Source: Mesorhizobium sp. SCN 65-20 (GTDB taxonomy: Bacteria; Pseudomonadota; Alphaproteobacteria; Rhizobiales; Rhizobiaceae). From it: a DNA stretch of 64,000 nt. The stretch covers positions 19,418-83,417 of the forward strand of contig MEEF01000002.1 in NCBI GenBank assembly GCA_001724355.1. Reading direction: 5' to 3'. The notes under the pieces are model-generated. The model was not told the DNA's origin, did no database searches, and saw nothing but the letters and a program-made list of their open reading frames with translations. The position numbers and the translations under genes were made by a program. Of this stretch, positions 21,110 through 31,729 are shown in pieces. Within the stretch, counting starts at the first letter, position 1, and every line of letters starts with the position of its first letter.

Positions 21110-21228
21110 GCAAATTAGAGATTCTGCATATCTTGTAGGCACTCGCATTGCTGCACCTGCGAAGATGTTGGCGTAGGCGACGCGCATTATCATTCCATTT
21201 CAGTAAGTTAGCAGGCTCCGGAGCAAAC

Positions 21229-21244
21229 TGGCACGGAGCTTGAA
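21229..21244 (+). promoter_or_regulatory. Candidate sigma54 (-24/-12) promoter for glnK-amtB
   Basis: TGGCAC-GGAGC-TTGAA with correct GG/-12 spacing, about 90 bp upstream of glnK. Confidence 0.6.
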
Positions 21245-21325
21245 TCACCTTTGGCATTCACCGGTGGCTTTCGGGTCCGCCGGCGACGACTGCAATGGCG
21301 GGGGACCCGCATCAGCAAAGGGTGA

Positions 21326-21670
<345 letters not shown>

Positions 21671-21698
21671 GCGGCAACCAATCTTCATGGAGACCTCG

Positions 21699-23075
21699 AT
21701 GTACATATCTTCCTCATTGAAGTCGGCGGCGCGCACGGCGCTGCTCGGCACACTTGCTCTCGGAGCGCTGGGCACGGTTGCCGCGCTCGCCCAGGAGACC
21801 GCCCCTGCGGCGGCCGAAGCCGCTGCGGCGGCACCTGCCGACGTGATGGAAAAGGGCGACGTCGCCTGGATGCTGACCTCGTCGCTGCTGGTGCTGTTCA
21901 TGGCGCTGCCCGGCCTCGCCCTGTTCTACGGCGGCCTCGTGCGCGCCAAGAACATGCTGTCGGTGCTCATGCAGTGCACGATGATCGTGGCGATGGTGAT
22001 CGTGATCTGGACGCTGTGGGGCTACTCGATGGCGTTCGGCGATGCGCCGAGCGCCTATTGGGGCGGCCTTGGCAAGGCCTTCCTGGCCGGCGTGACGCCG
22101 GAAAGCATGGCGGCGACCTTCACCAAGGGCGTGGTCATCCCCGAGTTCGTCTTCATCTGCTTCCAGATGACGTTCGCCTGCATCACTCCGGCGCTGATCG
22201 TCGGCGCATTCGCCGAGCGCATCAAGTTCTCGGCGGTCATGCTGTTCGTGGCGCTGTGGGTGACCTTCGTCTACTTCCCGATCGCCCACATGGTCTGGGA
22301 CTCGGACGGCCTCATCTACGGCTGGGGCGCGCTCGACTTCGCCGGCGGTACCGTGGTCCACATCAATGCCGGCATCGCCGCGCTGGTGGGCGCCTTCCTG
22401 GTCGGCAAGCGCACGGGCTATGGCAAGGACAACATGGCTCCGCACTCGATGACGTTGACCATGGTCGGCGCAGCCATCCTGTGGACCGGCTGGTTCGGCT
22501 TCAATGCCGGATCGAACCTCGAAGCCAATGGCGGGGCGGCACTGGCCATGATCAACACCTTCACCGCGACCGCCGGCGCGATCATCTCCTGGACGGTCAT
22601 CGAAAGCGTGGCCCGCGGCAAGGCTTCGATGCTCGGCGCGGCTTCGGGCATGGTGGCAGGCCTCGTTGCGGTCACCCCCGCCGCCGGCTTCGTCGGTCCG
22701 GTCGGCGCCATCGTGCTCGGCGCGATCGCCTCGGCCATCTGCTACTTCTTCGTGGCGGTGGTGAAGATCAAGCTCGGCTACGACGACAGCCTCGACGTCT
22801 TCGGCATCCACGGCGTGGGCGGCATTGTCGGCGCCATCGGCACCGGCATCTTCAATGCCAAGGCGCTCGGCGGCATCGGCTATGGCGAAATGAGCGTCGG
22901 CGGCCAGGTGTGGACCCAGTTCCTCGCTGTTTGCGTGACCATCGTCTGGTGCGGCATCGGCTCGCTGGTGCTCTACAAGCTGGTCGACCTGATCGTCGGC
23001 CTGCGGCCGACGGTCGAAGCCGAACGCCAGGGCCTGGACCTCACCTCGCACGGCGAAGTCGCCTACCACTCGTAA
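21699..23075 (+). CDS. amtB: Ammonium transporter
   Basis: ALFYGGLVRAKNMLSVLMQ...DFAGGTVVHINAGIAALVGA...FGIHGVGGIVGAI. Confidence 0.97.
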   Translation: MYISSSLKSAARTALLGTLALGALGTVAALAQETAPAAAEAAAAAPADVMEKGDVAWMLTSSLLVLFMALPGLALFYGGLVRAKNMLSVLMQCTMIVAMVIVIWTLWGYSMAFGDAPSAYWGGLGKAFLAGVTPESMAATFTKGVVIPEFVFICFQMTFACITPALIVGAFAERIKFSAVMLFVALWVTFVYFPIAHMVWDSDGLIYGWGALDFAGGTVVHINAGIAALVGAFLVGKRTGYGKDNMAPHSMTLTMVGAAILWTGWFGFNAGSNLEANGGAALAMINTFTATAGAIISWTVIESVARGKASMLGAASGMVAGLVAVTPAAGFVGPVGAIVLGAIASAICYFFVAVVKIKLGYDDSLDVFGIHGVGGIVGAIGTGIFNAKALGGIGYGEMSVGGQVWTQFLAVCVTIVWCGIGSLVLYKLVDLIVGLRPTVEAERQGLDLTSHGEVAYHS

Positions 23076-23082
23076 CGAACTT

Positions 23083-23115
23083 CGGCGGCCGCCTGCGCGG
23101 CCGCCGTATTTTCGC
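23083..23115 (+). terminator. Terminator 1 after amtB
   Basis: CGGCGGCCGC-CTGC-GCGGCCGCCG-TATTTT. Confidence 0.75.
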
Positions 23116-23151
23116 GATCCCGTCGTGCCCGCCGCAATGCGGTCACGCCTT

Positions 23152-23181
23152 GAGGCCCGGAGCGATCCGGGCCTCTTTTTT
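23152..23181 (+). terminator. Terminator 2 after amtB
   Basis: GAGGCCCGG-AGCGAT-CCGGGCCTC-TTTTTT. Confidence 0.85.
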
Positions 23182-23678
23182 GTGCGGGGAGGATGCGACC
23201 TATCTGCCGGACCGGCGCGACGCCCGGTCGGAGCCCTGCCAGCCGCCGAGCATGTCGAGGGCCTCGAGCCCGTCGGGCTGGGAAGGGCTGGGCTGCCGAA
23301 GTCTGGGTGACAGGAGCGCGAACGCTGCTCCGAAGACATTTCCGAGGAACCCGGCCCGTCGATCCGTCTCCGCATTCGGAAGCGGCTGCATCTGTATCGT
23401 GTCGCCTTGCATCTTGGCGTCCTTTCCAGCGCTGGCCCGGCGGGCAGCTTGCGGTGCGATGCCACGGCGGTTGCCTAGATGTCCGTGCTCTGGCGGAGGC
23501 GCCGCGGGCACCGATGCCCGATCATGGCAGCGACAGTCCTGCGGACACGCCTTCATGTAAATGTGGCCGGAGCGGAACGGTTGGAAAGAAGCGGAAGTTC
23601 CGGGAAGTTCTTCTCGTCCCTTGCTTTCGAGCCAGAACAATAAAATATGCGAGGCGTGCTGGCAGGGGTGGGGATGGC

Positions 23679-24593
23679 ATGAACATTGATAGAAAGCTGC
23701 GACTGACCGCAGCTTTTGTTGGCGCGGGAACGCGCAAGGATTTGGCGGCAGCATTCCGGAAGGTCAATCCGCTTACCGCATTCGACGTCGACCGCGCCGA
23801 CAAGTGGCTGCAGGGGCGGTCGACTCCGCGCCAGTTCAGCGTCTACGAGGACTGGATCAGGCTGATCGACCTGCCGATGCCAGCCGACTGGATCATCGAC
23901 TGCGACGTCGATACCTTCATCGAGCAGGTATGCTCTCATCACGGCAAGGAGCGCGCGCAACTCGAACGCCGCGCCGCGGCCTTCGGCAAGCCTTCCGCCC
24001 CCGAGGATGATCGGGGTGCGACCATCGCAGGCCGATACGTCTGCTACTCGCACAGCTGGTCGCCCTATTTCCGCGGGCAATTGATCCGCGGCGTGCTTTC
24101 GATCGAACAGGAGAACGGCCCGCAGCGGCTGACGGCGACCTATTCGGAACAGCTTCCGACCATGCCGCTCAAGCTCAAGGGGCCGGTGACCGTCTCGCGG
24201 CGGTCCGTCAGCATCAGCGTCTCGGGCGGTGCCGAAGACGTGAGCTTGTTCTTCAGCCTGCTGCCGTTCTCACCACCGGGCAGCGTGCTGGGCGGCTACA
24301 TGATGGGCGGCACGATCCTCGGGCCGGACTCGCAGCCGTCGGTGACGCGCATGGTGCTTGTCCGCATCAAGGACGACAGCACGACCAATCTTGAAAGCGC
24401 ATATCTCGAACCGGGCGTCACGGTGCCACAGGACCTCGCGCGGTTCGGGTTGAAGCTGCACCAGCCCGACCTCGCCGACGAGCACCTGCAGCGGTTCCTG
24501 ACGCGCTCCGTCGAGGGCGGTGCAGACCAGGTTTCCCGTGAAGACTTCCAGCGTCTCGTCGAGCTCTTCGACCGGGCGTGGCTCGGCAGGTGA
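23679..24593 (+). CDS. Uncharacterised protein, possible N-terminal DNA-binding-like region
   Basis: Intact 304-codon frame from ATG 23679; no named family recognised; N-terminal RKDLAAAFRKVNPLTAFDVDRADKWLQGRSTPRQFSVYEDW. Confidence 0.75.
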   Translation: MNIDRKLRLTAAFVGAGTRKDLAAAFRKVNPLTAFDVDRADKWLQGRSTPRQFSVYEDWIRLIDLPMPADWIIDCDVDTFIEQVCSHHGKERAQLERRAAAFGKPSAPEDDRGATIAGRYVCYSHSWSPYFRGQLIRGVLSIEQENGPQRLTATYSEQLPTMPLKLKGPVTVSRRSVSISVSGGAEDVSLFFSLLPFSPPGSVLGGYMMGGTILGPDSQPSVTRMVLVRIKDDSTTNLESAYLEPGVTVPQDLARFGLKLHQPDLADEHLQRFLTRSVEGGADQVSREDFQRLVELFDRAWLGR

Positions 24594-24752
24594 GCTCAGT
24601 ATCCGTGCCGGCGCGGCAAGCCGCGTCGCCGCACCGGGTGAACGATGGCTTAACCTTAATGCGGCCTTAACCTTCGCCCCGATAGTCTTGTCGTCGAATC
24701 TGCCCGCGGCGCGCCGCGCGCGGACAAAGGCAGATATGGACGGGGACAAGGC

Positions 24753-27398
24753 ATGCGTTCTGGGGTTTCCTCACCGCTCGCGCTGACCGAAACGGGGCAC
24801 GGCATCCAGGCATTCGCGCGACGACAGACCGGCCGCGCGGTGGGGCTCGGCCTCTTCGCCTTCGTCGCCTTCGGGCTCGCCGCGCTGGGAACGTGGAACG
24901 TCGCCGACCCGAGCTTCAGCCATGCCACCGACAACCCGGTCACCAACGCCATGGGCTATCCGGGCGCGGTCTTCGCCGACCTTGCGATGCAGTTCTTCGG
25001 CCTTGCGTCGGTCGCAGCACTTGTGCCGGCCATGATCTGGGGCGTGCTGTACGCCACGGCCCGCGGCGTCGACCGTCTCCCGAAGCGCGGGCTGGCCTGG
25101 TTTGGCTCCGCCGTGCTCGCAGCCGCCATTGCCGGCTGCGTCGGCGCGCCTCCGACCTGGCCGCTGCCCACCGGGCTGGGCGGCGTGTTCGGCGACATGG
25201 TGCTCAAGGTCCCCGGAATGTTCATCGGCGGCTATCCGACGGGGCTGGTCGCGACCGTGATCGGCGTGCTTTTGCTCGGGCCGGCGCTCTGGCTCTTCGC
25301 ATACGGTGCCGGGCTGCTCAATCGCCAGAACGGCTTCGCGGTGATCAACGGCAAGCCGAAGCCGGACATGCGCGAGCAGGACTTCGCCAGCCTCGAGGAT
25401 GACGACGAGGAGGAAAGCGAGAGCGTGCTGGCGCTCGGGGCGATCACCCACTGGTGGCTGTCGTTCCGCGCCTACATGCGCCGCCGCGCCGCAAAGCGCC
25501 AGGAACTGGATGGCTTCGACCTGCCGGTCAGGCGCGGAAATGCCTGGCGCCAGGCGGCCGAGCGCGTCGAGTCGGCCGAGCGTGCCGAGGCGCGTGTCAG
25601 CACCTCCGGAAGGGCGCGTGTCGAGCCGGAGTTCTTCGCCCAGATGGTGCACGAGCGCTCGGTGTCGGTCGATCCCGACGACCAGGATGTGTTCGGCGAT
25701 CGCGACGATGACTTCGACATGCCGCCGGTCTCCGGCGCAGCGCCCGGCCATGTCCAGAATTTCCGTTCGCCTCCAGGCGCAGCAAGGGTGGCGGCGCCAG
25801 CCCCCCGCCCCGTCGCGGGGGCCCGTGTGCAGCGCGAGGCGCAGACCTCGCTCATCGGCTCCGACAAGTTCGAGATGCCGTCGCTCCACTTCCTGTCGGA
25901 GCCCAAGAACGTGGCGCGCGACGCCAGCTTGTCCAAGGACGCGCTGGAGCAGAACGCGCGCCTGCTCGAAGGCGTGCTCGAGGACTTTGGCGTCAAGGGC
26001 GAGATCATCCATGTCCGCCCAGGTCCGGTCGTCACGCTCTACGAGCTGGAGCCGGCGCCCGGCATCAAGTCGAGCCGCGTCATCGGCCTCGCCGACGACA
26101 TCGCCCGTTCGATGAGTGCGATCGCCGCCCGCGTCGCCGTGGTGCCGGGGCGCAACGCCATCGGCATCGAGCTGCCGAACGCCAAGCGCGAGACCGTCTA
26201 CCTGCGCGAGATCCTGGCGAGCCGCGACTTCGAGGCGACCAAGGCCAAGCTCGGGCTGGCGCTGGGCAAGAGCATCAATGGCGAAGCCGTGATCGTCGAC
26301 ATCGCCAAGATGCCGCACGTGCTGGTGGCCGGCACCACCGGCTCGGGCAAGTCGGTGGCGATCAACACGATGATCCTGTCGCTGCTCTACCGCATGACGC
26401 CGCAGGAATGCCGGCTGATCATGATCGATCCGAAGATGCTGGAACTCTCCGTCTATGACGGCATTCCGCACCTGCTCACCCCCGTCGTCACCGACCCCAA
26501 GAAGGCGGTGGTGGCGCTGAAGTGGACGGTGCGGGAGATGGAGGAGCGCTACCGCAAGATGTCCAAGGTCGGCGTGCGCAACATCGACGGCTTCAACGCC
26601 CGCGTCGCAGCCGCCGACAAGAAGGGCGAGAAGATCTCGCGCACCGTGCAGACGGGCTTCGACCGCCAGACCGGCGAGGCGATCTACGAGACCGAGGACC
26701 TCGATCTCGAGCCGATGCCCTACATCGTCGTGATCATCGACGAAATGGCCGACCTGATGATGGTCGCCGGCAAGGATATCGAGGGCGCGGTGCAGCGCCT
26801 GGCACAGATGGCACGTGCCGCTGGTATCCACGTCATCATGGCGACGCAGCGCCCCTCGGTCGACGTCATCACCGGCACGATCAAGGCCAACTTCCCGACC
26901 CGCATCTCCTTCCAGGTGACGTCGAAGATCGACAGCCGCACTATCCTCGGCGAACAAGGCGCGGAACAGCTGCTCGGCATGGGCGACATGCTCTACATGG
27001 CCGGTGGCGGCCGCATCCAGCGCGTCCACGGCCCCTTCGTCTCGGACGACGAGGTCGAGAAGGTGGTGGCGCACCTCAAGCTGCAGGGCGTTCCGGAATA
27101 TCTCGACGCGATCACCGAGGACGACGGCGAGGACGAGGACGAGCCCTCGGGCAAGGGTGGCGGCGGCAATGGCGGCGGCGGCAATTTCGACGACTCGGAC
27201 GACCCCTACGACCAGGCGGTCTCGGTCGTGCTGCGCGACGGCAAGGCCTCGACTAGCTACATCCAGCGCCGGCTCGGCATCGGCTACAACCGCGCGGCCT
27301 CGATCATCGAGCGGATGGAGAAGGAGGGCATCGTCGGCCCGGCCAACCACGCCGGAAAGCGCGAGATCCTGGTGCCGACCGACGAAGACAAGATGTGA
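24753..27398 (+). CDS. ftsK: DNA translocase FtsK
   Basis: [20 protein letters not shown] Walker [18 protein letters not shown] Walker B; C-terminal gamma domain [23 protein letters not shown]. Confidence 0.98.
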   Translation: MRSGVSSPLALTETGHGIQAFARRQTGRAVGLGLFAFVAFGLAALGTWNVADPSFSHATDNPVTNAMGYPGAVFADLAMQFFGLASVAALVPAMIWGVLYATARGVDRLPKRGLAWFGSAVLAAAIAGCVGAPPTWPLPTGLGGVFGDMVLKVPGMFIGGYPTGLVATVIGVLLLGPALWLFAYGAGLLNRQNGFAVINGKPKPDMREQDFASLEDDDEEESESVLALGAITHWWLSFRAYMRRRAAKRQELDGFDLPVRRGNAWRQAAERVESAERAEARVSTSGRARVEPEFFAQMVHERSVSVDPDDQDVFGDRDDDFDMPPVSGAAPGHVQNFRSPPGAARVAAPAPRPVAGARVQREAQTSLIGSDKFEMPSLHFLSEPKNVARDASLSKDALEQNARLLEGVLEDFGVKGEIIHVRPGPVVTLYELEPAPGIKSSRVIGLADDIARSMSAIAARVAVVPGRNAIGIELPNAKRETVYLREILASRDFEATKAKLGLALGKSINGEAVIVDIAKMPHVLVAGTTGSGKSVAINTMILSLLYRMTPQECRLIMIDPKMLELSVYDGIPHLLTPVVTDPKKAVVALKWTVREMEERYRKMSKVGVRNIDGFNARVAAADKKGEKISRTVQTGFDRQTGEAIYETEDLDLEPMPYIVVIIDEMADLMMVAGKDIEGAVQRLAQMARAAGIHVIMATQRPSVDVITGTIKANFPTRISFQVTSKIDSRTILGEQGAEQLLGMGDMLYMAGGGRIQRVHGPFVSDDEVEKVVAHLKLQGVPEYLDAITEDDGEDEDEPSGKGGGGNGGGGNFDDSDDPYDQAVSVVLRDGKASTSYIQRRLGIGYNRAASIIERMEKEGIVGPANHAGKREILVPTDEDKM

Positions 27399-27510
27399 GG
27401 CGGAACCAAGATCACGTTTTCGCGTTCATGGCGTGAAGTCGTGCTGCGTCAAACTTCAGCCCCACTGAATGCCGATAGAACTGCCGACTTGTAACGAGAG
27501 AGTAACCGGC

Positions 27511-28170
27511 ATGAACGACGACATATTCGCCCCGACGCGCCGGCGTTTCCTGAGCCTTGCGGCCATGGCGGCGCTGACGGCAACGCCGATGCTTGCCATA
27601 GGCTCGCCGGCGGCAGCGCAAGGAGTGGAAGCGGCACAACGGATCGCGGACCACTTCTCCAGCGTGCGATCAATGACCGGTGAATTCGTCCAGTTCGGGC
27701 CGCGGGGCGAGCAGACCGGCGGAAAATTCTACCTGCAGCGGCCGGGCAGGATCCGCTTCAACTACGAGGCTCCGTCGAGCTTCAAGGTGATCTCCGACGG
27801 CCAGTCGGTGGTGATCCTCAATTCCAAGATGCGGACCTCCGATCTCTATCCGCTGTCGAAGACGCCGCTCAAGCTGCTGCTCGACGACCGCATCGACCTC
27901 AGCGGCAGCAAGGTCAGGAGCGTCACCCAGGAAGACGACCTCACCACGATCAAGCTCTCGGACCGGCAGGTGTTCGGCAACGCCACCATCACCATGATGT
28001 TCGATCCCAAGACATACGACCTGCGCCAGTGGACGATCACCGACGCGCAGGGCAAGGACACCACCGTGATGGTGTTCAACGTCCGGCAGGGCGTCGCTTT
28101 CCCCGCCGACACGTTCAAGATCGACTACAAGCTCAATCGCGAACTCAACACCCGCAAGAAGAGCGACTGA
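27511..28170 (+). CDS. LolA-like outer-membrane lipoprotein carrier protein
   Basis: FYLQRPGRIRFNYEAPSSFKVISDGQSVVILNSK; TRRRFLSLAAMAALTATP signal region. Confidence 0.88.
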   Translation: MNDDIFAPTRRRFLSLAAMAALTATPMLAIGSPAAAQGVEAAQRIADHFSSVRSMTGEFVQFGPRGEQTGGKFYLQRPGRIRFNYEAPSSFKVISDGQSVVILNSKMRTSDLYPLSKTPLKLLLDDRIDLSGSKVRSVTQEDDLTTIKLSDRQVFGNATITMMFDPKTYDLRQWTITDAQGKDTTVMVFNVRQGVAFPADTFKIDYKLNRELNTRKKSD

Positions 28171-28321
28171 CGATTCCATCACAGTCGGCTGTGGATGGCA
28201 GCGCCGCCGGCGCTGCATGAAGCCGTGCTGCTTGCAAGAAGCCGCCCGTGCTGGCAGTTTCCGCCGCGACTTTTCATGACGCGCGGGGGCCGGTTGGTTC
28301 CGCGCCAGCCCGGATTTTCCA

Positions 28322-29128
28322 ATGCCCTTTTCCATCGCCACCTGGAACATCAACTCCGTGCGCCTGCGCATGCCGCTGGTCGAGCGCCTGCTGCTGGAAA
28401 AGGCGCCGGACGTGCTTTGCCTGCAGGAAACCAAGTGCCCGGACGACCAGTTTCCGTCGGCGGCGTTTCGCAAGCTCGGCTACGAGCACATCGCGATCCA
28501 CGGCCAGAAGGGCTATCACGGCGTCGCCACGGTGGCGCGGCGGCCGATCGAGATCGTCGAGAAGCGCCGCTTCTGCGAGATCGACGACAGCCGCCACCTG
28601 TCGGTGCGCTTCAGCGCCGGCGGCAAGCAGGTCACGCTGCACAACTTCTATGTGCCGGCCGGCGGCGACGAGCCCGATCCGGAGATCAACCCCAAGTTCC
28701 GCCACAAGCTCGATTTCGTCGCCGAGATGAACGAAGTGCGTGCCGAACAGGACGACGCCTCCGCCTCGGTCCTGGTCGGCGACCTCAACATTGCCCCGCT
28801 CGAACACGATGTCTGGTCGCACAAGCAACTGCTCAACGTCGTCAGCCACACGCCGGTCGAGACGGAAAATTTCGAAGCCATGCGCAAGGCCGGCGATTGG
28901 GTCGACCTGATGCGGTTCAACGTGCCGGATGAGCAGAAGATCTACACGTGGTGGAGCTACCGCGCCAAGGATTGGGAACTGTCCGACCGCGGCCGCAGGC
29001 TGGACCATGTCTGGTCCTCGGCCAACCTCGCGCCTGTTCTCACCGGCATCGAGATTCTTCGCGAGGCGCGCGGCTGGGAACGGCCGTCCGACCATGTGCC
29101 GGTGATCGCGCGGTTCAATTTGGACTAA
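28322..29128 (+). CDS. xth: Exodeoxyribonuclease III
   Basis: FSIATWNINSVRLRMPLVERLLLEKAPDVLCLQETKCPDDQFP...GDLNIAPLEHDVW...RRLDHVWSS. Confidence 0.96.
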   Translation: MPFSIATWNINSVRLRMPLVERLLLEKAPDVLCLQETKCPDDQFPSAAFRKLGYEHIAIHGQKGYHGVATVARRPIEIVEKRRFCEIDDSRHLSVRFSAGGKQVTLHNFYVPAGGDEPDPEINPKFRHKLDFVAEMNEVRAEQDDASASVLVGDLNIAPLEHDVWSHKQLLNVVSHTPVETENFEAMRKAGDWVDLMRFNVPDEQKIYTWWSYRAKDWELSDRGRRLDHVWSSANLAPVLTGIEILREARGWERPSDHVPVIARFNLD

Positions 29129-29190
29129 GCGTCAGATTGGCACTGCAGTGCAAGCTTGGGACGGTGTAACGATCTTGCGTCCACTTGGTG

Positions 29191-29384
29191 AGCACAACGG
29201 CATGGATTCCCGACACTCTCCGCTCGTTTCACTCGCTCACGAGGTCGGGAATGACGGGTGTGAGCAGGCGTCTCCGCAAATCTCCAACGTCTGCGATTAG
29301 CGGTGACGATCATGAAGTCGTCATTCCCGACCTCGTGAGCGAGCAACGTGAGCGGAGAGTGTCGGGAATCCATGCCGTTGTGCT
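29191..29384. repeat. Long imperfect inverted repeat, 65-bp arms
   Basis: 29191-29255 (AGCACAACGGCATGGATTCCCGACACTCTCCGCTC...GGTCGGGAATGAC) is complementary to 29320-29384. Confidence 0.9.
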
Positions 29385-29465
29385 GGCAAGCAGGAGCGGA
29401 GGTAACGCTCCGTCGCTGCAGCAGAATGCGCGCTGCTAGCCCCGGTCCATCGGTACAGCTGCTGC

Positions 29466-29921
29466 CTACTTCCCGAATTTCGGCGCCAGGCTCTCGATCC
29501 GGGCGATCATGTCCTGGAGATCGGCGAGGATGTGCTCGTGCAGGCGCGCGGCCGCGTCGGGATATTCCTCGAGGATGCGGCGAAACACCTTGCGGCTGAG
29601 CCGGATGATCTCCGAATCGACCCCTGCGGCCGCACTCGTCAGACGCCTTGTATCGGCGATGAGGGCGAGTTCGCCGAGCATCGCCCCCGGTCCGGCCGAG
29701 CCGACGTCGACGCGTTCGCCCTCGACTTCGCGGTAGAGGGCGATACGGCCGCTAATGACGACATAGGCCGAATCGGCCTCGTCGTCCTCGCGATAAAGCT
29801 TGCGATCGGCGGGGAGTTGGAGGTTCTCCGCGCCGAAGGCGAGCAAACGCAACTGCTCCTGGGTGAAGCCCTCGAACAGCCTCACGCCGGACAGGATGCG
29901 GATGTCGTCATCCAGCGCCAT
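29466..29921 (-). CDS. Cyclic nucleotide-binding domain protein
   Basis: GFTQEQLRLLAFGAENLQLPADRKLYREDDEADSAYVVISGRIALY...GPGAMLGELALIADTRRLTSAAA. Confidence 0.88.
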   Translation of the reverse strand: MALDDDIRILSGVRLFEGFTQEQLRLLAFGAENLQLPADRKLYREDDEADSAYVVISGRIALYREVEGERVDVGSAGPGAMLGELALIADTRRLTSAAAGVDSEIIRLSRKVFRRILEEYPDAAARLHEHILADLQDMIARIESLAPKFGK

Positions 29922-29995
29922 TACGTCCCCGACTTCTCAGACCGGCTTTCCCTCCCTGTCGTTTGCCGGCGGCCCCGCCCGCCGCCAAGAACCGG

Positions 29996-30685
29996 TCAGG
30001 GGACCAGCTTGTATCCGCCGCTTTCTGTCACAAGAATTTCCGCATTGGAAGGATCGCGCTCGATCTTCTGCCGCAGACGATAGACATGCGTCTCCAACGT
30101 ATGCGTGGTGACGCCGGAATTATAGCCCCACACTTCCTCGAGCAGTACGTCGCGGGTGACCACCTTCTGGTCGGCGCGATACAGATATTTGATGATCGAA
30201 GCCTCCTTTTCGGTGAGCCTGACCTTGCCGCCGCGCGCGTCGATGAGAAGCTTCTGGCTCGGCTTGAAGGTGTAGGGTCCGACGGAGAAGGTGGCATCCT
30301 CGCTCTGCTCGTGCTGGCGCAGCTGGGCGCGGATGCGGGCGAGCAGCACGGCAAAGCGGAACGGCTTGGTGACGTAGTCGTTGGCCCCGGCTTCCAGACC
30401 GAGGATCGTGTCCGAATCAGTGTCGTGCCCGGTGAGCATGATGATGGGGGCCTTGTAGCCGCCCTTGCGCAGGATCTTGACCGCCTCGCGCCCATCCATG
30501 TCGGGAAGGCCGACGTCCATGATCAGCAGGTCGACGATGCCGCCACGCGCCACGTTGATGCCCTTGGCGGCGCTCGCTTCCTCGAGGACTTCGAACTCCT
30601 CATAGAGCGCCAACTGCTCGACCAGCGTGCTGCGCAGGTCGTCGTCGTCGTCGACGATGAGGATGGTGCGTGAGGTCATGATCAA
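29996..30685 (-). CDS. OmpR-family response regulator
   Basis: Receiver (ILIVDDDDDLRS, DLLIMDVGLPDMDG) plus winged-helix (VWGYNSGVTTHTLETHVYRLRQKIE). Confidence 0.95.
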   Translation of the reverse strand: MIMTSRTILIVDDDDDLRSTLVEQLALYEEFEVLEEASAAKGINVARGGIVDLLIMDVGLPDMDGREAVKILRKGGYKAPIIMLTGHDTDSDTILGLEAGANDYVTKPFRFAVLLARIRAQLRQHEQSEDATFSVGPYTFKPSQKLLIDARGGKVRLTEKEASIIKYLYRADQKVVTRDVLLEEVWGYNSGVTTHTLETHVYRLRQKIERDPSNAEILVTESGGYKLVP

Positions 30686-30723
30686 TCCGTTGTTTTAAAT
30701 CAGAATAATGTTGACCGTGGACT

Positions 30724-31356
30724 ATGGATGCGGAAGCTGATCGCCACAACCGTCCGACGGGGCGATTTGTTCCGCCGAGGGATCATACAAGAAAAATCAA
30801 AGGCGCAATTGGGGCGGGGGATTTTTTGCGACGCGGTATTTCCACGATAATCGTCCGGGCAAAGCCGGGCGACGGCACCAAGGGGCTGCTGCAGGCGGGC
30901 GGGCAGGTGTTTCCGTGTGCGCTGGGGCGCGGCGGCATCACCGCCAACAAGCGCGAGGGCGACGGCGGCACACCACTGGCTTCGATGCGGCTCCTGTCGG
31001 GCTATTTCCGCCGCGACCATTTCCGCGGCGGCGGCACGCGCCTTGCGATGAGACCGATCGACGAGAATCTCGGCTGGTGCGAGGTGCCGGACGACCGCAA
31101 CTACAACAGGCCCGTGAAGATACCCTATGGCGCCAGCCACGAGCGCATGAAGCGCGACGACAGGCTGTACGACGCCTGCATCGTGCTCGACTGGAACATC
31201 AGCCCGCGCCGACGCGGGCGCGGCAGCGCGATCTTCTTTCACCTTACCCGTCCAGGTTTCACGCCGACGCAGGGGTGCGTGGCAGTGACGGCCAGGGTCA
31301 TGGCGCGGCTGCTGCCGAAGCTTTCGAACCGGACGGTGCTGAAGGTCGTGCGCTAG
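30724..31356 (+). CDS. L,D-transpeptidase (YkuD) family protein
   Basis: IFFHLTRPGFTPTQGCVAVT catalytic motif; start uncertain. Confidence 0.85.
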   Translation: MDAEADRHNRPTGRFVPPRDHTRKIKGAIGAGDFLRRGISTIIVRAKPGDGTKGLLQAGGQVFPCALGRGGITANKREGDGGTPLASMRLLSGYFRRDHFRGGGTRLAMRPIDENLGWCEVPDDRNYNRPVKIPYGASHERMKRDDRLYDACIVLDWNISPRRRGRGSAIFFHLTRPGFTPTQGCVAVTARVMARLLPKLSNRTVLKVVR

Positions 31357-31365
31357 GCCTTCGTC

Positions 31366-31405
31366 AAAAAAAAGCGGCCCGAAGATCCTGTGGGATCGTC
31401 GGGCC
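31366..31405 (-). terminator. Minus-strand terminator downstream of small ORF 31458-31706
   Basis: GGCCCGA...TCGGGCC hairpin with 8-A run on + strand, i.e. a U tract on the minus transcript. Confidence 0.7.
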
Positions 31406-31457
31406 TATGAGGTACTGCCTTCCATCAGCAGTGGGAGATGCGAAAGGGGCGGAAAAG

Positions 31458-31706
31458 TCAGCGGCGGTTGGGGCGACGCGGCTGCTGCCAGCCGATGTCG
31501 AGCAGCCCGAGGCGGCCGAGATCGGCGTCTACCGCGTGGCCGACGTCGCGGCAGGCGATGCCGGTGTCGCGGCGGTAATGCTCGGTCAGGCAGCCGGACG
31601 GCTGGGCCGGCAGCCGCAGCGCAGCCTGCATCTGGCGCAGCCAGTCGACGAGCGGCTTGAGCGGGTTCGGCTGCGCGAAAGGTGCCTTGAAGACATCGGT
31701 GGACAT
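31458..31706 (-). CDS. Small 82-aa hypothetical protein, divergent from lysR
   Basis: MSTDVFKAPFAQPNPLKPLVDWLRQMQAALRLPAQ...; followed by a terminator on its own strand. Confidence 0.6.
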   Translation of the reverse strand: MSTDVFKAPFAQPNPLKPLVDWLRQMQAALRLPAQPSGCLTEHYRRDTGIACRDVGHAVDADLGRLGLLDIGWQQPRRPNRR

Positions 31707-31729
31707 GGTCGGTTCCGTTCGTCCGGACA

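Noticed and set aside
21714-23465. 583-aa minus-strand ORF antisense to amtB
   Set aside because: GC-rich shadow ORF spanning amtB and its two terminators.
24771-27350. 859-aa minus-strand ORF antisense to ftsK
   Set aside because: Mirror of the ftsK reading frame; low-complexity composition with no recognisable domain.
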